Positions 44,801-54,340 of a DNA stretch of 64,000 bases are shown one piece after another. Made by a program: the position numbers and the translations under genes. Positions within the stretch are counted from its first letter, which is position 1, and every line of letters begins with the position of its first letter. The notes under the pieces are model-generated. The model was not told where the DNA came from. It worked only from the letters and a program-made list of their open reading frames with translations, and did no database searches. The stretch spans positions 1 to 64,000 of the forward strand of contig CAJXXR010000011.1 of the NCBI GenBank assembly GCA_913063375.1. The letters run 5' to 3'. Source of the DNA: an uncultured Flavobacteriales bacterium. GTDB lineage: Bacteria > Bacteroidota > Bacteroidia > Flavobacteriales > CAJXXR01.

Positions 44801-44962
44801 AAAAGTTGTCACAGCAACATTACCAATCACCTCTACATCAACAGAGAGTTTGGCAATTTCTAGGGATTTTTTCTTTCCTTTTTGATATATCTTAAGTTCT
44901 GGAATTTGCGCATATAATAACTGACAAATAAGAACTCCAATAAGTAGGACTACATTTCTCAT
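41885..44962 (-). CDS. VIT and vWA domain exported protein with embedded TonB-plug-like segment
   Basis: The 1025-residue exported protein has signal peptide 1-18. A VIT domain (about 20-150; [20 protein letters not shown], then [17 protein letters not shown]) is followed by a von Willebrand A-like domain (about 265-430). Around 647-714 is [20 protein letters not shown], then [20 protein letters not shown], which looks like part of a TonB-receptor plug. TPR-like helices follow (about 790-890, [18 protein letters not shown]). The C-terminal DUF2135-like beta domain has [20 protein letters not shown]. Such VIT/vWA proteins act in envelope protein interactions. A plug segment inside one is unusual. 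No T9SS domain is seen. Confidence 0.85.
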   Translation of the reverse strand: [1025 protein letters not shown]

Positions 44963-45137
44963 AACATCTATTTTTATTAATATTACATATACTCAAACGA
45001 GGGTACAATCCATTGTATTTTATCCCTGTTATTTTTTCAAAGATCAAAAACTAGACCTAATATTATAATTGTCAATTCTTTCCTTTTACTTTTATCAAAT
45101 TCTATTCTCATAAGGTTTCCTATCCTCAAAATAAAAA

Positions 45138-45509
45138 TCAGCTTGAAACCCATTCCAAAGCGACTCCCTCACTATTAAAAATTTCAAAATGATCCAATTT
45201 ATATCGTTTTTTTAAAAGATAGGCCAAAGCCACTTTAGGGCAGTTCATAATAATAGCCATTCTTTTATTTAAACACAGGTGAATATTCTTTTGAACAAAT
45301 CTGAATATATCCGGTAATTCATCTTCCTCTATCGCTAAACTTGCATTTCGAAAATCCAAAACAACTCCTTTAGTCTTATGAATTATTGATGTTTCTCCTC
45401 GGATACTTTCCCAAGATTTCCACATTCTTTCCAGTGATATTTCACCCGTTCCAGTGGCCATAAGAATAGCCCCATCCTCACTTAAAGAAAAAAATATATG
45501 GTCGTTCAT
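45138..45509 (-). CDS. Hypothetical protein, SpoIIAA/STAS-like in outline
   Basis: The 123-residue cytoplasmic protein starts MNDHIFFSLSEDGAILMATG. The pattern of a short strand, a helix (SLERMWKSWESIRGETS), a strand VVLDFRNASLAI, and a later strand and helix (RMAIIMNCPKVALAYLLKK) resembles the SpoIIAA/STAS-like fold of small Bacteroidota proteins, but no defining motif is seen. It lies between the VIT gene and the giant surface protein, each with its own terminator or gap. Confidence 0.5.
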   Translation of the reverse strand: MNDHIFFSLSEDGAILMATGTGEISLERMWKSWESIRGETSIIHKTKGVVLDFRNASLAIEEDELPDIFRFVQKNIHLCLNKRMAIIMNCPKVALAYLLKKRYKLDHFEIFNSEGVALEWVSS

Positions 45510-45525
45510 CCAATTTGAATTTTAG

Positions 45526-45560
45526 AAAAAAAAGGGACTAATTATAACTAATTAGTCCCT
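45526..45560 (-). terminator. Terminator of the giant surface protein gene
   Basis: GGGACTAATTA/TAATTAGTCCC, an 11-bp stem with a 4-nt loop, preceded on the plus strand by an A-run that becomes the T-run for minus-strand transcripts. Confidence 0.8.
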
Positions 45561-45599
45561 TCTTCATTCAATTATATGGCAATAAATGCCATTTCAATA

Positions 45600-45731
45600 A
45601 AAAGGGGGAAGGCATAATATATTGCAAGATAAAATCACCTAAACCCTAAAACTTAACAAGTTTATTATGCTAGTCCTATCCCCCTTATAAAATCACTATA
45701 AATAGAGAGGAGGGATTCCCCTCTCTATTGT
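45600..45731 (-). repeat. Two inverted repeats in the 3' region of the giant gene transcript
   Basis: AATAGAGAG/CTCTCTATT with GGGA/TCCC inside (45701-45729) lies 12 bp after the stop. A larger imperfect pair (AAGGGGGA with ATCCCCCTT, and GGCATAATA with TATTATGC, about 45602-45686) follows. They may slow 3' decay of the very long mRNA. Confidence 0.45.
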
Positions 45732-45740
45732 TTATTAACC

Positions 45741-48700
45741 TTATTTCAAAATTGAAATACGTTTAACAATCATCTGATCACTAGAATTTATTCTAAGGCT
45801 GTAAACACCAGCTGCTAGACTGCTTAAGTCTATTGATTTCTGTACAGACTCATCTTGTACAACATCACTATATACTACCTTACCTAATTGGTTAATAACT
45901 TGTAGTGAATAGTTGTGCATACTAGATGGAGATGCTATAGAGAAGACACCAGAAGAAGGATTAGGACTAACCGTAATTTGACCTAAAATAGCCTCATCCA
46001 AACCGATAGAACAATCATCAGAGATAACGTTCACAGTATACACTTCTTGTGTTGTCCCATCCTCAGCCGTTACAGTGATGATAACTTCACCATAAGGAGC
46101 GAATGTAGCAGAACCAGAAACAACAACAGTAGCGTTTGGATCAGTTGCTACAATGGTCATATTAACCAATGAAGCAAATCCAGCTCCAACTGTAAGGTTA
46201 TACGTATTTTCATCAACAGGCGACATCATCATTACAGCAGTAGTATCTGAACCAGAGATCATACAGAAGTAACCTACGTTTGTCATCAATGAATCCAAGC
46301 TTGTATCATCATTTGCAGCTGCATAAGTCCAATTGATAAAGTAAGTACTTATAGTACCATCCTCAGCCGTTACGGTTACGATAGTAGTTCCAGGAACTCC
46401 AGAAGCATCTACAACAACTTCAGTCGCTCCAGTATCCGTTGTTAAGCCACCAACATTTGGAATTATAGAATTAAACGGTAACTCTATATCATAAACGAAT
46501 GTCTGACTACTGAAGCCAGATATAGTTCCTCCATTGATGGTTAAGTCCATAAGACTTGCATCAGAACTTGGTGCTTCTGTGAAAATCACACTATACACCA
46601 AAACAGTAACACCATCCTGTGCAGTAACTGTAAACACAGTTGTATCTGGTAAAGGAATGGATGCCAATTGTTGAGAAACAATACAGTTTGGATCAGCTGG
46701 CGTATAATTTGTCAATGGAACACTAGTTACTCCATTTGGCAATTCTACGTAATAAGTCAAAGAATCTGCTTGAAAACCAGTAATAGAAATTCCATCTAAC
46801 TGGATATCCGACAAGTAGGCATTAGAAGATAATGATTCTACTTCATAATTGATACAGTAAGTATTTACAGTAACACCATCCTCTGCAGTAACCTCAATAG
46901 TACATGTTCCAGGAACACTTACATTTGTAACAACAGCATTGGCATTTGGATCATTCTCAATAGCCGATACTGAAGGCATAAAGGTAGACCCGTAAGGATA
47001 CGTTATTGTATAACAAAGCGTATCTGGATTAAATCCAGGCACAGAACTATTACTTACCGACAAGGCCGAAAGTGTAGCATCTGTAGCAGCCAGAGCTTCT
47101 GTAATATAAACAGAATAGGTAGATACATAATTGGTATCCTCTGCCACAACAACAACTGTTGCCATACCAGGTAGAGATGTTGGCTCAGTAATTGTCATAC
47201 TAGTGATAAGTAGTGGATTCACCATAGTGAAATCAGCATCTACATCCCAAGTAGTTGAACCATAAGGAACCTCATAGGTATAGTTAAAGGTATCTGGTTG
47301 GAAGGCTACAGGATCTGAAACCGTGTTACCATTTACCGTTAAGTCCATCAAAGAAGCATCCGTATAAGGAACATGCTCCTTCACTTGCCAGTTATCAAAA
47401 CCAAATCCTTCAAAATCACTTTGGAAAGAATAAGTGTAAAAACGCCATCTAAAGATTACTTGCGGCTGTCCAACCATTCCCGACAACAATCTAACCGTAT
47501 GTGTCCAATCATTTGTGTTTGATTGAGGGAATTGGCTCGTAGGCCAAGTATACCAAGAAGCTCCTCCATTAAATGATCTTTGTAATCTGATATTATGGTT
47601 TGAACCAACTCTTACATAATCAAACGAAATCTCTACAGCATCTGTATAATCAGAGAAATCATAACATGGAGAATATAAATAACTATACTCACTATGTCCT
47701 ACATCACCTGTAAGGTTTAGTGCCCATACTTTTCCATCGTTATTATTTCCGATATTTTGAGTAGTAGGAATTCCCCATTCCCATGAGTCATTTGTTCCAG
47801 AATATATTTCACTATACCAGTAACCATTGTCGCTATTGAACCCTGTACTATCCGTAGTATAACTTGGCGTACTACTTAATTCAAAAGTAATAGAATTACT
47901 CAAAGGATTTTGATCAGCAGGGAATACAATCTGAATATCAATTGTATAAATCCCAGGAGTACTCATATCGATACTTGGTAATTGATACAAAGTATCTGTT
48001 TGAGATGCTAAACCTGAATCGAAATCCCAGAAATCTACCCAAAGACCACTATTGTTAAACTGGTACTGAGCTGTAGCTCCATTTGCGGCAACATCAAAAT
48101 TCCCAAAATTAGCAATCTTTACATATCCTGTTTCAATACCCAATCCACAAGAAGTCTCCAATGAATCAATTGAAATTAAGGCTAAATCATAATCAGGACA
48201 TTCTTCTACAATAAAGACTTCTGAAGCTTCCAGCTCCCAATAATTTGGCCAAGAAGTAGTATCTAAACCATTATCTACAGAATTCCCATCGTTATTTGCA
48301 ATTAGGATACCCCCACAACGATTAATTTCGTAGGTTCCTCCTGACCATCCGCCACCATATTCATCATAGGCGTTTATTACGTATGGCGTGTTAGGGAATA
48401 CACATACTGAATAAGTATAGGTTGTATAACTGGATAGATTACCTGAACCATCCATATCACCATCTTGTGCATTAATAATATTGTTTAAGGTGTCCATAAT
48501 TAGCCAGGCATTGGCCGTTCCACCTCCCTCGTTATTAATAACTACATCCACATACATATTACCTAAATTAGTAACGGAAGATGAAGACATATCATCAGTA
48601 GCCACCGAATCACTCGCCAATAAAGTTCTAACAAAAAATGAAGAATCTATAGAAGCAGAGAAATCGTAATATCCATCTAAAATGAATGTTGCAGTACCTC

Positions 48701-51700
48701 CTGGAATAATAGTATCGTTGAATGTTCCTGCATTGAAATAAATTGAATCATCCCAACTCAATTCAACTGGGAATCCTGTAGCAGCTTGTCCACCAAAGTT
48801 CTCAATTTCAACTTCTATCTGCATTGAATCAGACAGATTACATCCTTTAAGAGCTGGAGATAGAATAGCAGTTACACCTACATTATTTCCCCAAGGAGTA
48901 ACAAATGATAATTGAATATCAGCATAAGTCGTATCACAAGGGTTTGACAAATACACATCGTAAATGGTATTTTCAGTCAATCCTCCAATAGCAAATGGAT
49001 GTACAAATGCCGTATCCGTTGGAATACTATCATACACATCAGATGGATTCAGTACTTCTACCAATTCCAAATTCCATACAGTATCTGGACTCACATTCAA
49101 CCAATCCAAAGTAACGGCTTGATCTGTCAAATCTGCAATATTAAATCCTACAGGCATTGAACAATCTGGTGCTTCCCCCCATTTAACATCATCTATATAT
49201 AGATAATCATAGGTAGTTGTTGGATTAAATTTAATTGCAATATGTACATCTGTTCCAGTATAAGAAAGGAACGGCACTACAATAGAATCATAAGAATTAC
49301 TTACCGCTCCAGAATAAATGGAAGTGAAGGTAGAAGGATCCGTAATATCAGTAATAGTACCTACTTCAAATGGCGAAGGTTGAGCAGAAGAAGAAGATCT
49401 TGCCCAAAAAGTGAATATATTGGTCCCTGCAGTAATATTTGATAATTCAGGAGTGATCAATAACAATTCTGGATTCAAATCACTTGAATTATACATTCTC
49501 AAATAACGCATTGGACTATGCGAACTAAATGAACTTGAAGATGAAGTAATTTTAGCAAAAGTGGTAGTTTCTACTAAATAGGTCCAACAAATAGATGTAT
49601 CGTTTGTGGCAACTAAATCTGAAAAGTCTTTGTCAAATTCAGATATAGGCCCACAAACTGTTTGGAATTCCATACTAGTACCTTCACTGATTGCATTCGA
49701 ACAATTTGTAGAAATTGTCATTTCATAAACAGTTGAAGGCTCTAATCCACCCACAGTAAAAGGTATAGTCGTTGCCGTATACAACACCGTTGGATTGACA
49801 CCCGAAACATCTTCCATTTCAACATACCACTCAGCACCATATGTACCTACAGAATCCATTGAAACAGAAACCGAAGTAGTACTTAATGAATCGATAGTTA
49901 TTGACGTTGGAGGGAAACAGTTTGGTATTTCTTGCCATTCAACATCATCCAGATATAGATATTCAGAACCAGAGTTCGAGCCAGTCACCAATTGTATTGC
50001 GACATAGGTATCTGTACCTGTATAGTTATTGAAGTTTACGGTATACTGAACATGTTGATTGGTCAACATAACAGAATCTACTACGGTAAATGTATTTACA
50101 TCCGTAGGATCTGACATTGTACCAACTATAACCATGTTTCCATCGTTATTTGCTTCTCTTCCATAAAATCTCAATCGATGATCTTGTGTTATAACCGTAC
50201 TTAATTCAGGTAAAACAGCAAACTGAAATGATGTTGAAGGACTTGCACTACTTGGATGGTAAAATCTAATATAACCAGTACCAGTGTTAGCTAAAGAAGA
50301 ACTATTATACACTTTCACGTATGAAGAAGAAGAACTTGTACTGTCAATCATATTCCAACAGTTTATTGGGTCTCCAGTACTGTAACCTTCAAAGCTAGTG
50401 TAATAATCAGCTAGCGGTGCACAATCCGTCGTAAATGCAATTGGACCAACCCATACAGTTGAATCTGTTCCACACATGGTACGCGCATAAGCACTATAAT
50501 TGGTTCCAGGAATTAAACCTGTAATTGTAAATGGTGTTCCGGTTACCGTATCTGTAGCAATACCAGTAGGTGTGTTTACACCAGTCACCATTTCTATCTC
50601 ATAGGTTGTTGCTCCTGCTCCTGCAACTACAAAAGACATATCTGCAGAATAACCATCTACTGAATCAACTACCACGTAGTATGGAATATTACAAGCCGGT
50701 AATGCTGTAACAGACATCGTGTCAATGAATACACCATATCCATAAGAATTCTCAGAAGCGTACTCAATATCCACCAACACATCAGTTCCTACATAGGCAC
50801 CGTTGATCAATAAAGCTTCATCTTTATAAGAACCTGGGTAGTTTGAACCAGCTCCGTCATTCGAATTAAAAGCTGCTCCAGTAACGCTCCAAACAGTATT
50901 CCATGAAGCCCCACCATCATTCGATAAGTTAACTCGTAAAGTATCGTCATTCCAATTATACAACTTATGAGACCAAGAGAAAGTCAATAAAGCCTCTTGT
51001 GTAACACTGATGTTTGGCGTAAGTAAGTGTCTATGTGTACCATAAGCACTAGTACTTCCGGAGTTTCTCGCTCTGGCTGCCAATGTATCACCTGAGGAAA
51101 CATAAGGTCCCCAAATTGCATCACCATTATCTACATCAAAACATTCTGGGATCCAAGTACTGAATGGCTCCGAAAATGGCATAGCCACAGGATTACAAGA
51201 AGTAAGAACCAAAAGTGGACCAATCCATTCTGAATTACCATCTGTTCCACCACAACCAGCACTTACATAAATTGCATACTCAGAATTTGCATCTAAGTTT
51301 AGTGCAGTATACGATGCAGTAGTAGAACTATCATCAGCAAGACCTGTTTGTGTTTCAGATAATGTTAAATTAACATATTCTACATACCACAATGACTCAT
51401 TGTCAATTGCAGTCCATGAGAATGTAATTTCATTATTTGTATAAGAATCAACATCCAAATCTTCTGGAGCCTGACAAGTTGGTAAAGTTGTAAAATTATA
51501 TACAGAAGTCCAGGCTGAAGGACCATCTATAACTCCACAATTTGCTCTTACGATAAATTGGTAATCGCTTTCTGGCACTAAACCTGATAGTAAAGGATTA
51601 TTGGTTGATAATCCGGCATTGTTTGGCGTATATGTAAAGGTATCAGCTGGTATCAGTGAAGTATTGATCAATTCAATATCCCAAGAAGTTTCTGATCCGG

Positions 51701-52481
51701 CCTGTGCCCAAGATAATTCTGCTACAAATTCTGCTACAGAATCAATAGAAATAGTACCAAGTGGCAAACAAGTTGGAGGAGTGGTAAACGTTCCTCCAAA
51801 AGACCAATCACTTAATGGAGTCGTATTAAATGGACCACAATCTGATTGAACAAAAACAGCATAATCATTTTCTGGAGACAAACTACTTAAACTATATGGG
51901 TTTACTGTAACCCCAGAATACGTAGCAATACCAGTTGCAGTATCACCAGCAGTTAAATTAACTACTTCAATGTTCCAAAGTGTTTCCGAACCATTTGATG
52001 ACCAAATAATGTCAGCCGTAGTTGGATTAATATTTGAAGCCGTCACTCCTGATGGAGGAGGACATGTTGTTACTATATATGTTAGATCTAATGTTGCAGT
52101 GATGGTATTATTATCCACCCAAGTATCCCCGTTTTGAGAATAAATTTTAACACTAGAAAGATTATTAATATCCACATCATATGTAGAAAGGTCTGTAGCT
52201 GAGATACTACATAAATCTTCAGCAACAGTAGTCCCATTAACTTCAAGATTAAAATAATACCAACTTGGGCAATTCCAGCCCAAATTACTTACCGATATTT
52301 CAGCTTCGGTAATGAATGAATTGGTTACCGTATCGACACAGTTAAAATCGGAAAACTCCACATAATTGGTATTATCAGCACCAAAGGAGGATTCTGAATA
52401 AGTACATGTCCCCTGTCCATAGATCAAGGAATATGCAAAAAGAGAAAGAACGGTAGTTAACCGCCGTAAAAATCTTACCAT
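45741..52481 (-). CDS. Giant multidomain T9SS surface protein (2246 residues)
   Basis: The protein has signal peptide 1-23 (ending LIYGQG). Residues about 140-1650 hold repeated fibronectin type III-like domains (SPENDYAVFVQSDCGP; PSAWTSVYNFTTLPTC) and jelly-roll or MAM-like anchor domains (LYLDDVEWQEIPNC; VFIDTMSVTALPAC). From about 1705 come four or five cadherin-like beta-sandwich repeats (DASLMDLTVNGNTVS; DATLSALSVSNSSVPGF; DASLMDLTINGGTISGF). The sorting domain begins ITVSPNPSSGVFSIASPSSM near 2160. The arrangement is that of T9SS adhesins used for cell contact, gliding or biofilm. It is transcribed alone. Confidence 0.9.
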   Translation of the reverse strand: MVRFLRRLTTVLSLFAYSLIYGQGTCTYSESSFGADNTNYVEFSDFNCVDTVTNSFITEAEISVSNLGWNCPSWYYFNLEVNGTTVAEDLCSISATDLSTYDVDINNLSSVKIYSQNGDTWVDNNTITATLDLTYIVTTCPPPSGVTASNINPTTADIIWSSNGSETLWNIEVVNLTAGDTATGIATYSGVTVNPYSLSSLSPENDYAVFVQSDCGPFNTTPLSDWSFGGTFTTPPTCLPLGTISIDSVAEFVAELSWAQAGSETSWDIELINTSLIPADTFTYTPNNAGLSTNNPLLSGLVPESDYQFIVRANCGVIDGPSAWTSVYNFTTLPTCQAPEDLDVDSYTNNEITFSWTAIDNESLWYVEYVNLTLSETQTGLADDSSTTASYTALNLDANSEYAIYVSAGCGGTDGNSEWIGPLLVLTSCNPVAMPFSEPFSTWIPECFDVDNGDAIWGPYVSSGDTLAARARNSGSTSAYGTHRHLLTPNISVTQEALLTFSWSHKLYNWNDDTLRVNLSNDGGASWNTVWSVTGAAFNSNDGAGSNYPGSYKDEALLINGAYVGTDVLVDIEYASENSYGYGVFIDTMSVTALPACNIPYYVVVDSVDGYSADMSFVVAGAGATTYEIEMVTGVNTPTGIATDTVTGTPFTITGLIPGTNYSAYARTMCGTDSTVWVGPIAFTTDCAPLADYYTSFEGYSTGDPINCWNMIDSTSSSSSYVKVYNSSSLANTGTGYIRFYHPSSASPSTSFQFAVLPELSTVITQDHRLRFYGREANNDGNMVIVGTMSDPTDVNTFTVVDSVMLTNQHVQYTVNFNNYTGTDTYVAIQLVTGSNSGSEYLYLDDVEWQEIPNCFPPTSITIDSLSTTSVSVSMDSVGTYGAEWYVEMEDVSGVNPTVLYTATTIPFTVGGLEPSTVYEMTISTNCSNAISEGTSMEFQTVCGPISEFDKDFSDLVATNDTSICWTYLVETTTFAKITSSSSSFSSHSPMRYLRMYNSSDLNPELLLITPELSNITAGTNIFTFWARSSSSAQPSPFEVGTITDITDPSTFTSIYSGAVSNSYDSIVVPFLSYTGTDVHIAIKFNPTTTYDYLYIDDVKWGEAPDCSMPVGFNIADLTDQAVTLDWLNVSPDTVWNLELVEVLNPSDVYDSIPTDTAFVHPFAIGGLTENTIYDVYLSNPCDTTYADIQLSFVTPWGNNVGVTAILSPALKGCNLSDSMQIEVEIENFGGQAATGFPVELSWDDSIYFNAGTFNDTIIPGGTATFILDGYYDFSASIDSSFFVRTLLASDSVATDDMSSSSVTNLGNMYVDVVINNEGGGTANAWLIMDTLNNIINAQDGDMDGSGNLSSYTTYTYSVCVFPNTPYVINAYDEYGGGWSGGTYEINRCGGILIANNDGNSVDNGLDTTSWPNYWELEASEVFIVEECPDYDLALISIDSLETSCGLGIETGYVKIANFGNFDVAANGATAQYQFNNSGLWVDFWDFDSGLASQTDTLYQLPSIDMSTPGIYTIDIQIVFPADQNPLSNSITFELSSTPSYTTDSTGFNSDNGYWYSEIYSGTNDSWEWGIPTTQNIGNNNDGKVWALNLTGDVGHSEYSYLYSPCYDFSDYTDAVEISFDYVRVGSNHNIRLQRSFNGGASWYTWPTSQFPQSNTNDWTHTVRLLSGMVGQPQVIFRWRFYTYSFQSDFEGFGFDNWQVKEHVPYTDASLMDLTVNGNTVSDPVAFQPDTFNYTYEVPYGSTTWDVDADFTMVNPLLITSMTITEPTSLPGMATVVVVAEDTNYVSTYSVYITEALAATDATLSALSVSNSSVPGFNPDTLCYTITYPYGSTFMPSVSAIENDPNANAVVTNVSVPGTCTIEVTAEDGVTVNTYCINYEVESLSSNAYLSDIQLDGISITGFQADSLTYYVELPNGVTSVPLTNYTPADPNCIVSQQLASIPLPDTTVFTVTAQDGVTVLVYSVIFTEAPSSDASLMDLTINGGTISGFSSQTFVYDIELPFNSIIPNVGGLTTDTGATEVVVDASGVPGTTIVTVTAEDGTISTYFINWTYAAANDDTSLDSLMTNVGYFCMISGSDTTAVMMMSPVDENTYNLTVGAGFASLVNMTIVATDPNATVVVSGSATFAPYGEVIITVTAEDGTTQEVYTVNVISDDCSIGLDEAILGQITVSPNPSSGVFSIASPSSMHNYSLQVINQLGKVVYSDVVQDESVQKSIDLSSLAAGVYSLRINSSDQMIVKRISILK

Positions 52482-52783
52482 AAGTTCAAGGTTTAATGTT
52501 TTGTAAAAAATAAATTACAGCTTCAAACTTAGGCAAGAAAGCAGGCTAAACAGATGTGTTTCAACCGCTATTATCTTTAAATAATGAAAATGGAAAGAAA
52601 ATAAAAACCTTCTGAACCCTTATATATAGTAGAAAACGAAATTTGCACTTAAAAGAGTTAATTTTTTAGTTACAGAATGAACAAATAGGTTGGATAAAAT
52701 GGTGTTTCATTATAAAATTGGTGTGCTATCTTCTAATACAAAACACAAAATCATATTTGAGGAGAACTAAACAAGGAATTATT

Positions 52784-53923
52784 TTAGCTTAACTTTTTAC
52801 TATACTTCGCAGGTGTGGTACCTTCAAATTTCTTGAACGAATTGTAAAAAGTACTTTCTGCCTTGAAGCCCACCTCACTAGCCAATACTTCTAAAGTAAT
52901 CCCCTTCATTCGGGCCTTATTCTCCATAACTCGTTTAGCTTCCTCAATCCTGTGTTTATTGATGAAGGTACTAAAATTGGAATTTGTTTTATACTTGATT
53001 ATTCTAGATAATTTCCCATAATGAATATCGACTATACTAGACAGATCTACAATGGTAAACTCCTTTTGTTTAAAACATTTTGTTTCTGCTATAGCTTCAA
53101 TAATGTCATTGAATAATTCATCGAAACCATCGTCATACCTCTTTTGAATTTCTTGATTGATTTCCTTAGTAACCATCAATACCTTTTCTTCAGTTTGAAT
53201 GAAATATTGCTTTGTAGCAAAAATGGCTAACCAATAGGTTAACACTAAATCGGTGAAACTCAGAATAAGGTAAATATAAAATCTAAATTCAATTTTAGTC
53301 GAAAATATCATAAGCGCAATAAGGAACAAACTACTCTGAACTAATAAATAAAGAAAACCCTTTAATATTGGTTGAATCCCAGAAAACAAACGCTGTTCTA
53401 CAGCAGAATAATAGGCGCAAATTCTTTCTTCATTTTCTTTGAGTAATCGGAATATCTTCAACAAATAATAAATCACGAATAAATTGGCCGTCAGATAATA
53501 GCTCTGAAAATAAATGGATTTAGCAGGATCCTGAAACCATTCTACTTTCAACTCCTTTGGTAGAAATATGGCAAGAGCCGAAAAAAAAACAAACTCAATC
53601 AATCCGACAATTAAATGCCTATACTCCTTTTTAAAAGACAATTCCCCCATCAATCGCTTGACATATAAATACAATAAGGGAAAAGACAAAAAATAGAATC
53701 GAATGGGAAGATAAAATAAAGAGGGATTTTCCCTGGTAAATCCTCGATTTGCCAAAACATGAATGATAAAAGAAGCCCCCCAAGTCAGCAAAAAGCAACC
53801 CATTAAAAAAGAAGGTTTCTTTTTAGAAGAACGTGCTACCAGAAAAACACCTAACAACAACCCTTGAACCAAGCACGCCAAGCTTATCAAGTCAGAAATT
53901 TTAAGCAAACTTATATTCTCCAT
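52784..53923 (-). CDS. Membrane-bound AraC-family transcriptional regulator
   Basis: The 379-residue protein's first 240 residues hold about seven membrane helices (LISLACLVQGLLLGVFLVA at the start). The C-terminal 100 residues are an AraC-type double helix-turn-helix: YKTNSNFSTFINKHRIEEAK, then LEVLASEVGFKAESTFYNSF, ending KKFEGTTPAKYSKKLS. In Bacteroidota such proteins sense membrane or envelope signals. It lies upstream of the giant surface gene on the same strand and could regulate it, but a 302-bp gap without a clear operator separates them. Confidence 0.88.
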   Translation of the reverse strand: MENISLLKISDLISLACLVQGLLLGVFLVARSSKKKPSFLMGCFLLTWGASFIIHVLANRGFTRENPSLFYLPIRFYFLSFPLLYLYVKRLMGELSFKKEYRHLIVGLIEFVFFSALAIFLPKELKVEWFQDPAKSIYFQSYYLTANLFVIYYLLKIFRLLKENEERICAYYSAVEQRLFSGIQPILKGFLYLLVQSSLFLIALMIFSTKIEFRFYIYLILSFTDLVLTYWLAIFATKQYFIQTEEKVLMVTKEINQEIQKRYDDGFDELFNDIIEAIAETKCFKQKEFTIVDLSSIVDIHYGKLSRIIKYKTNSNFSTFINKHRIEEAKRVMENKARMKGITLEVLASEVGFKAESTFYNSFKKFEGTTPAKYSKKLS

Positions 53924-54340
53924 AAAGTATTAATTACACAAAAAGACAAGTAGGACCCTTGCTAGAAAATTGAAATTAATTATACCATTATAATTATTAC
54001 ACTATATCTCTTCCAACATCTCCACCCATCTTGACACAAAGATAAGACCAGCCTACTGAAGAAAGTTGGAGAAAAACGCTATAAATTCTTTAAATCATGG
54101 AAAATGCAAGGTTATTCCCCTTGTTAAGTTGAATAATTCCACACTAAATATCCGAATCATTGAAATTTTCAACATATCAAATAATTATTCTCCTTCCCCT
54201 TTCAAATAACAGATCCTCACTTTTACTAAACTAATTTTAATAACAAAGGATAAATCAAAGCCTAAATCTAAACAACCTCAACCATCTAAATGCCAGTGTT
54301 TTAAATTTATTTTTCACTGTTTTTTCACTATATTAAGATT
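53924..54340. other. Intergenic region between divergent genes, nothing recognised
   Basis: The 417-bp A/T-rich stretch between the AraC-type gene and the saccharopine-dehydrogenase-like gene has no ORF, no repeat match and no strong hairpin that I can see. It should hold two divergent promoters. The 302-bp gap 52482-52783 is likewise featureless. Confidence 0.6.

Noticed and set aside
45600..45690. Possible retron-like or riboswitch RNA from the large inverted repeats
   Set aside because: No reverse transcriptase gene is near, and the position just after a stop codon fits 3' end structure better.
48481..49442. Plus-strand open frames inside the giant gene
   Set aside because: Shadows of the repetitive Ser/Thr-rich coding strand with no promoter or domain signal.
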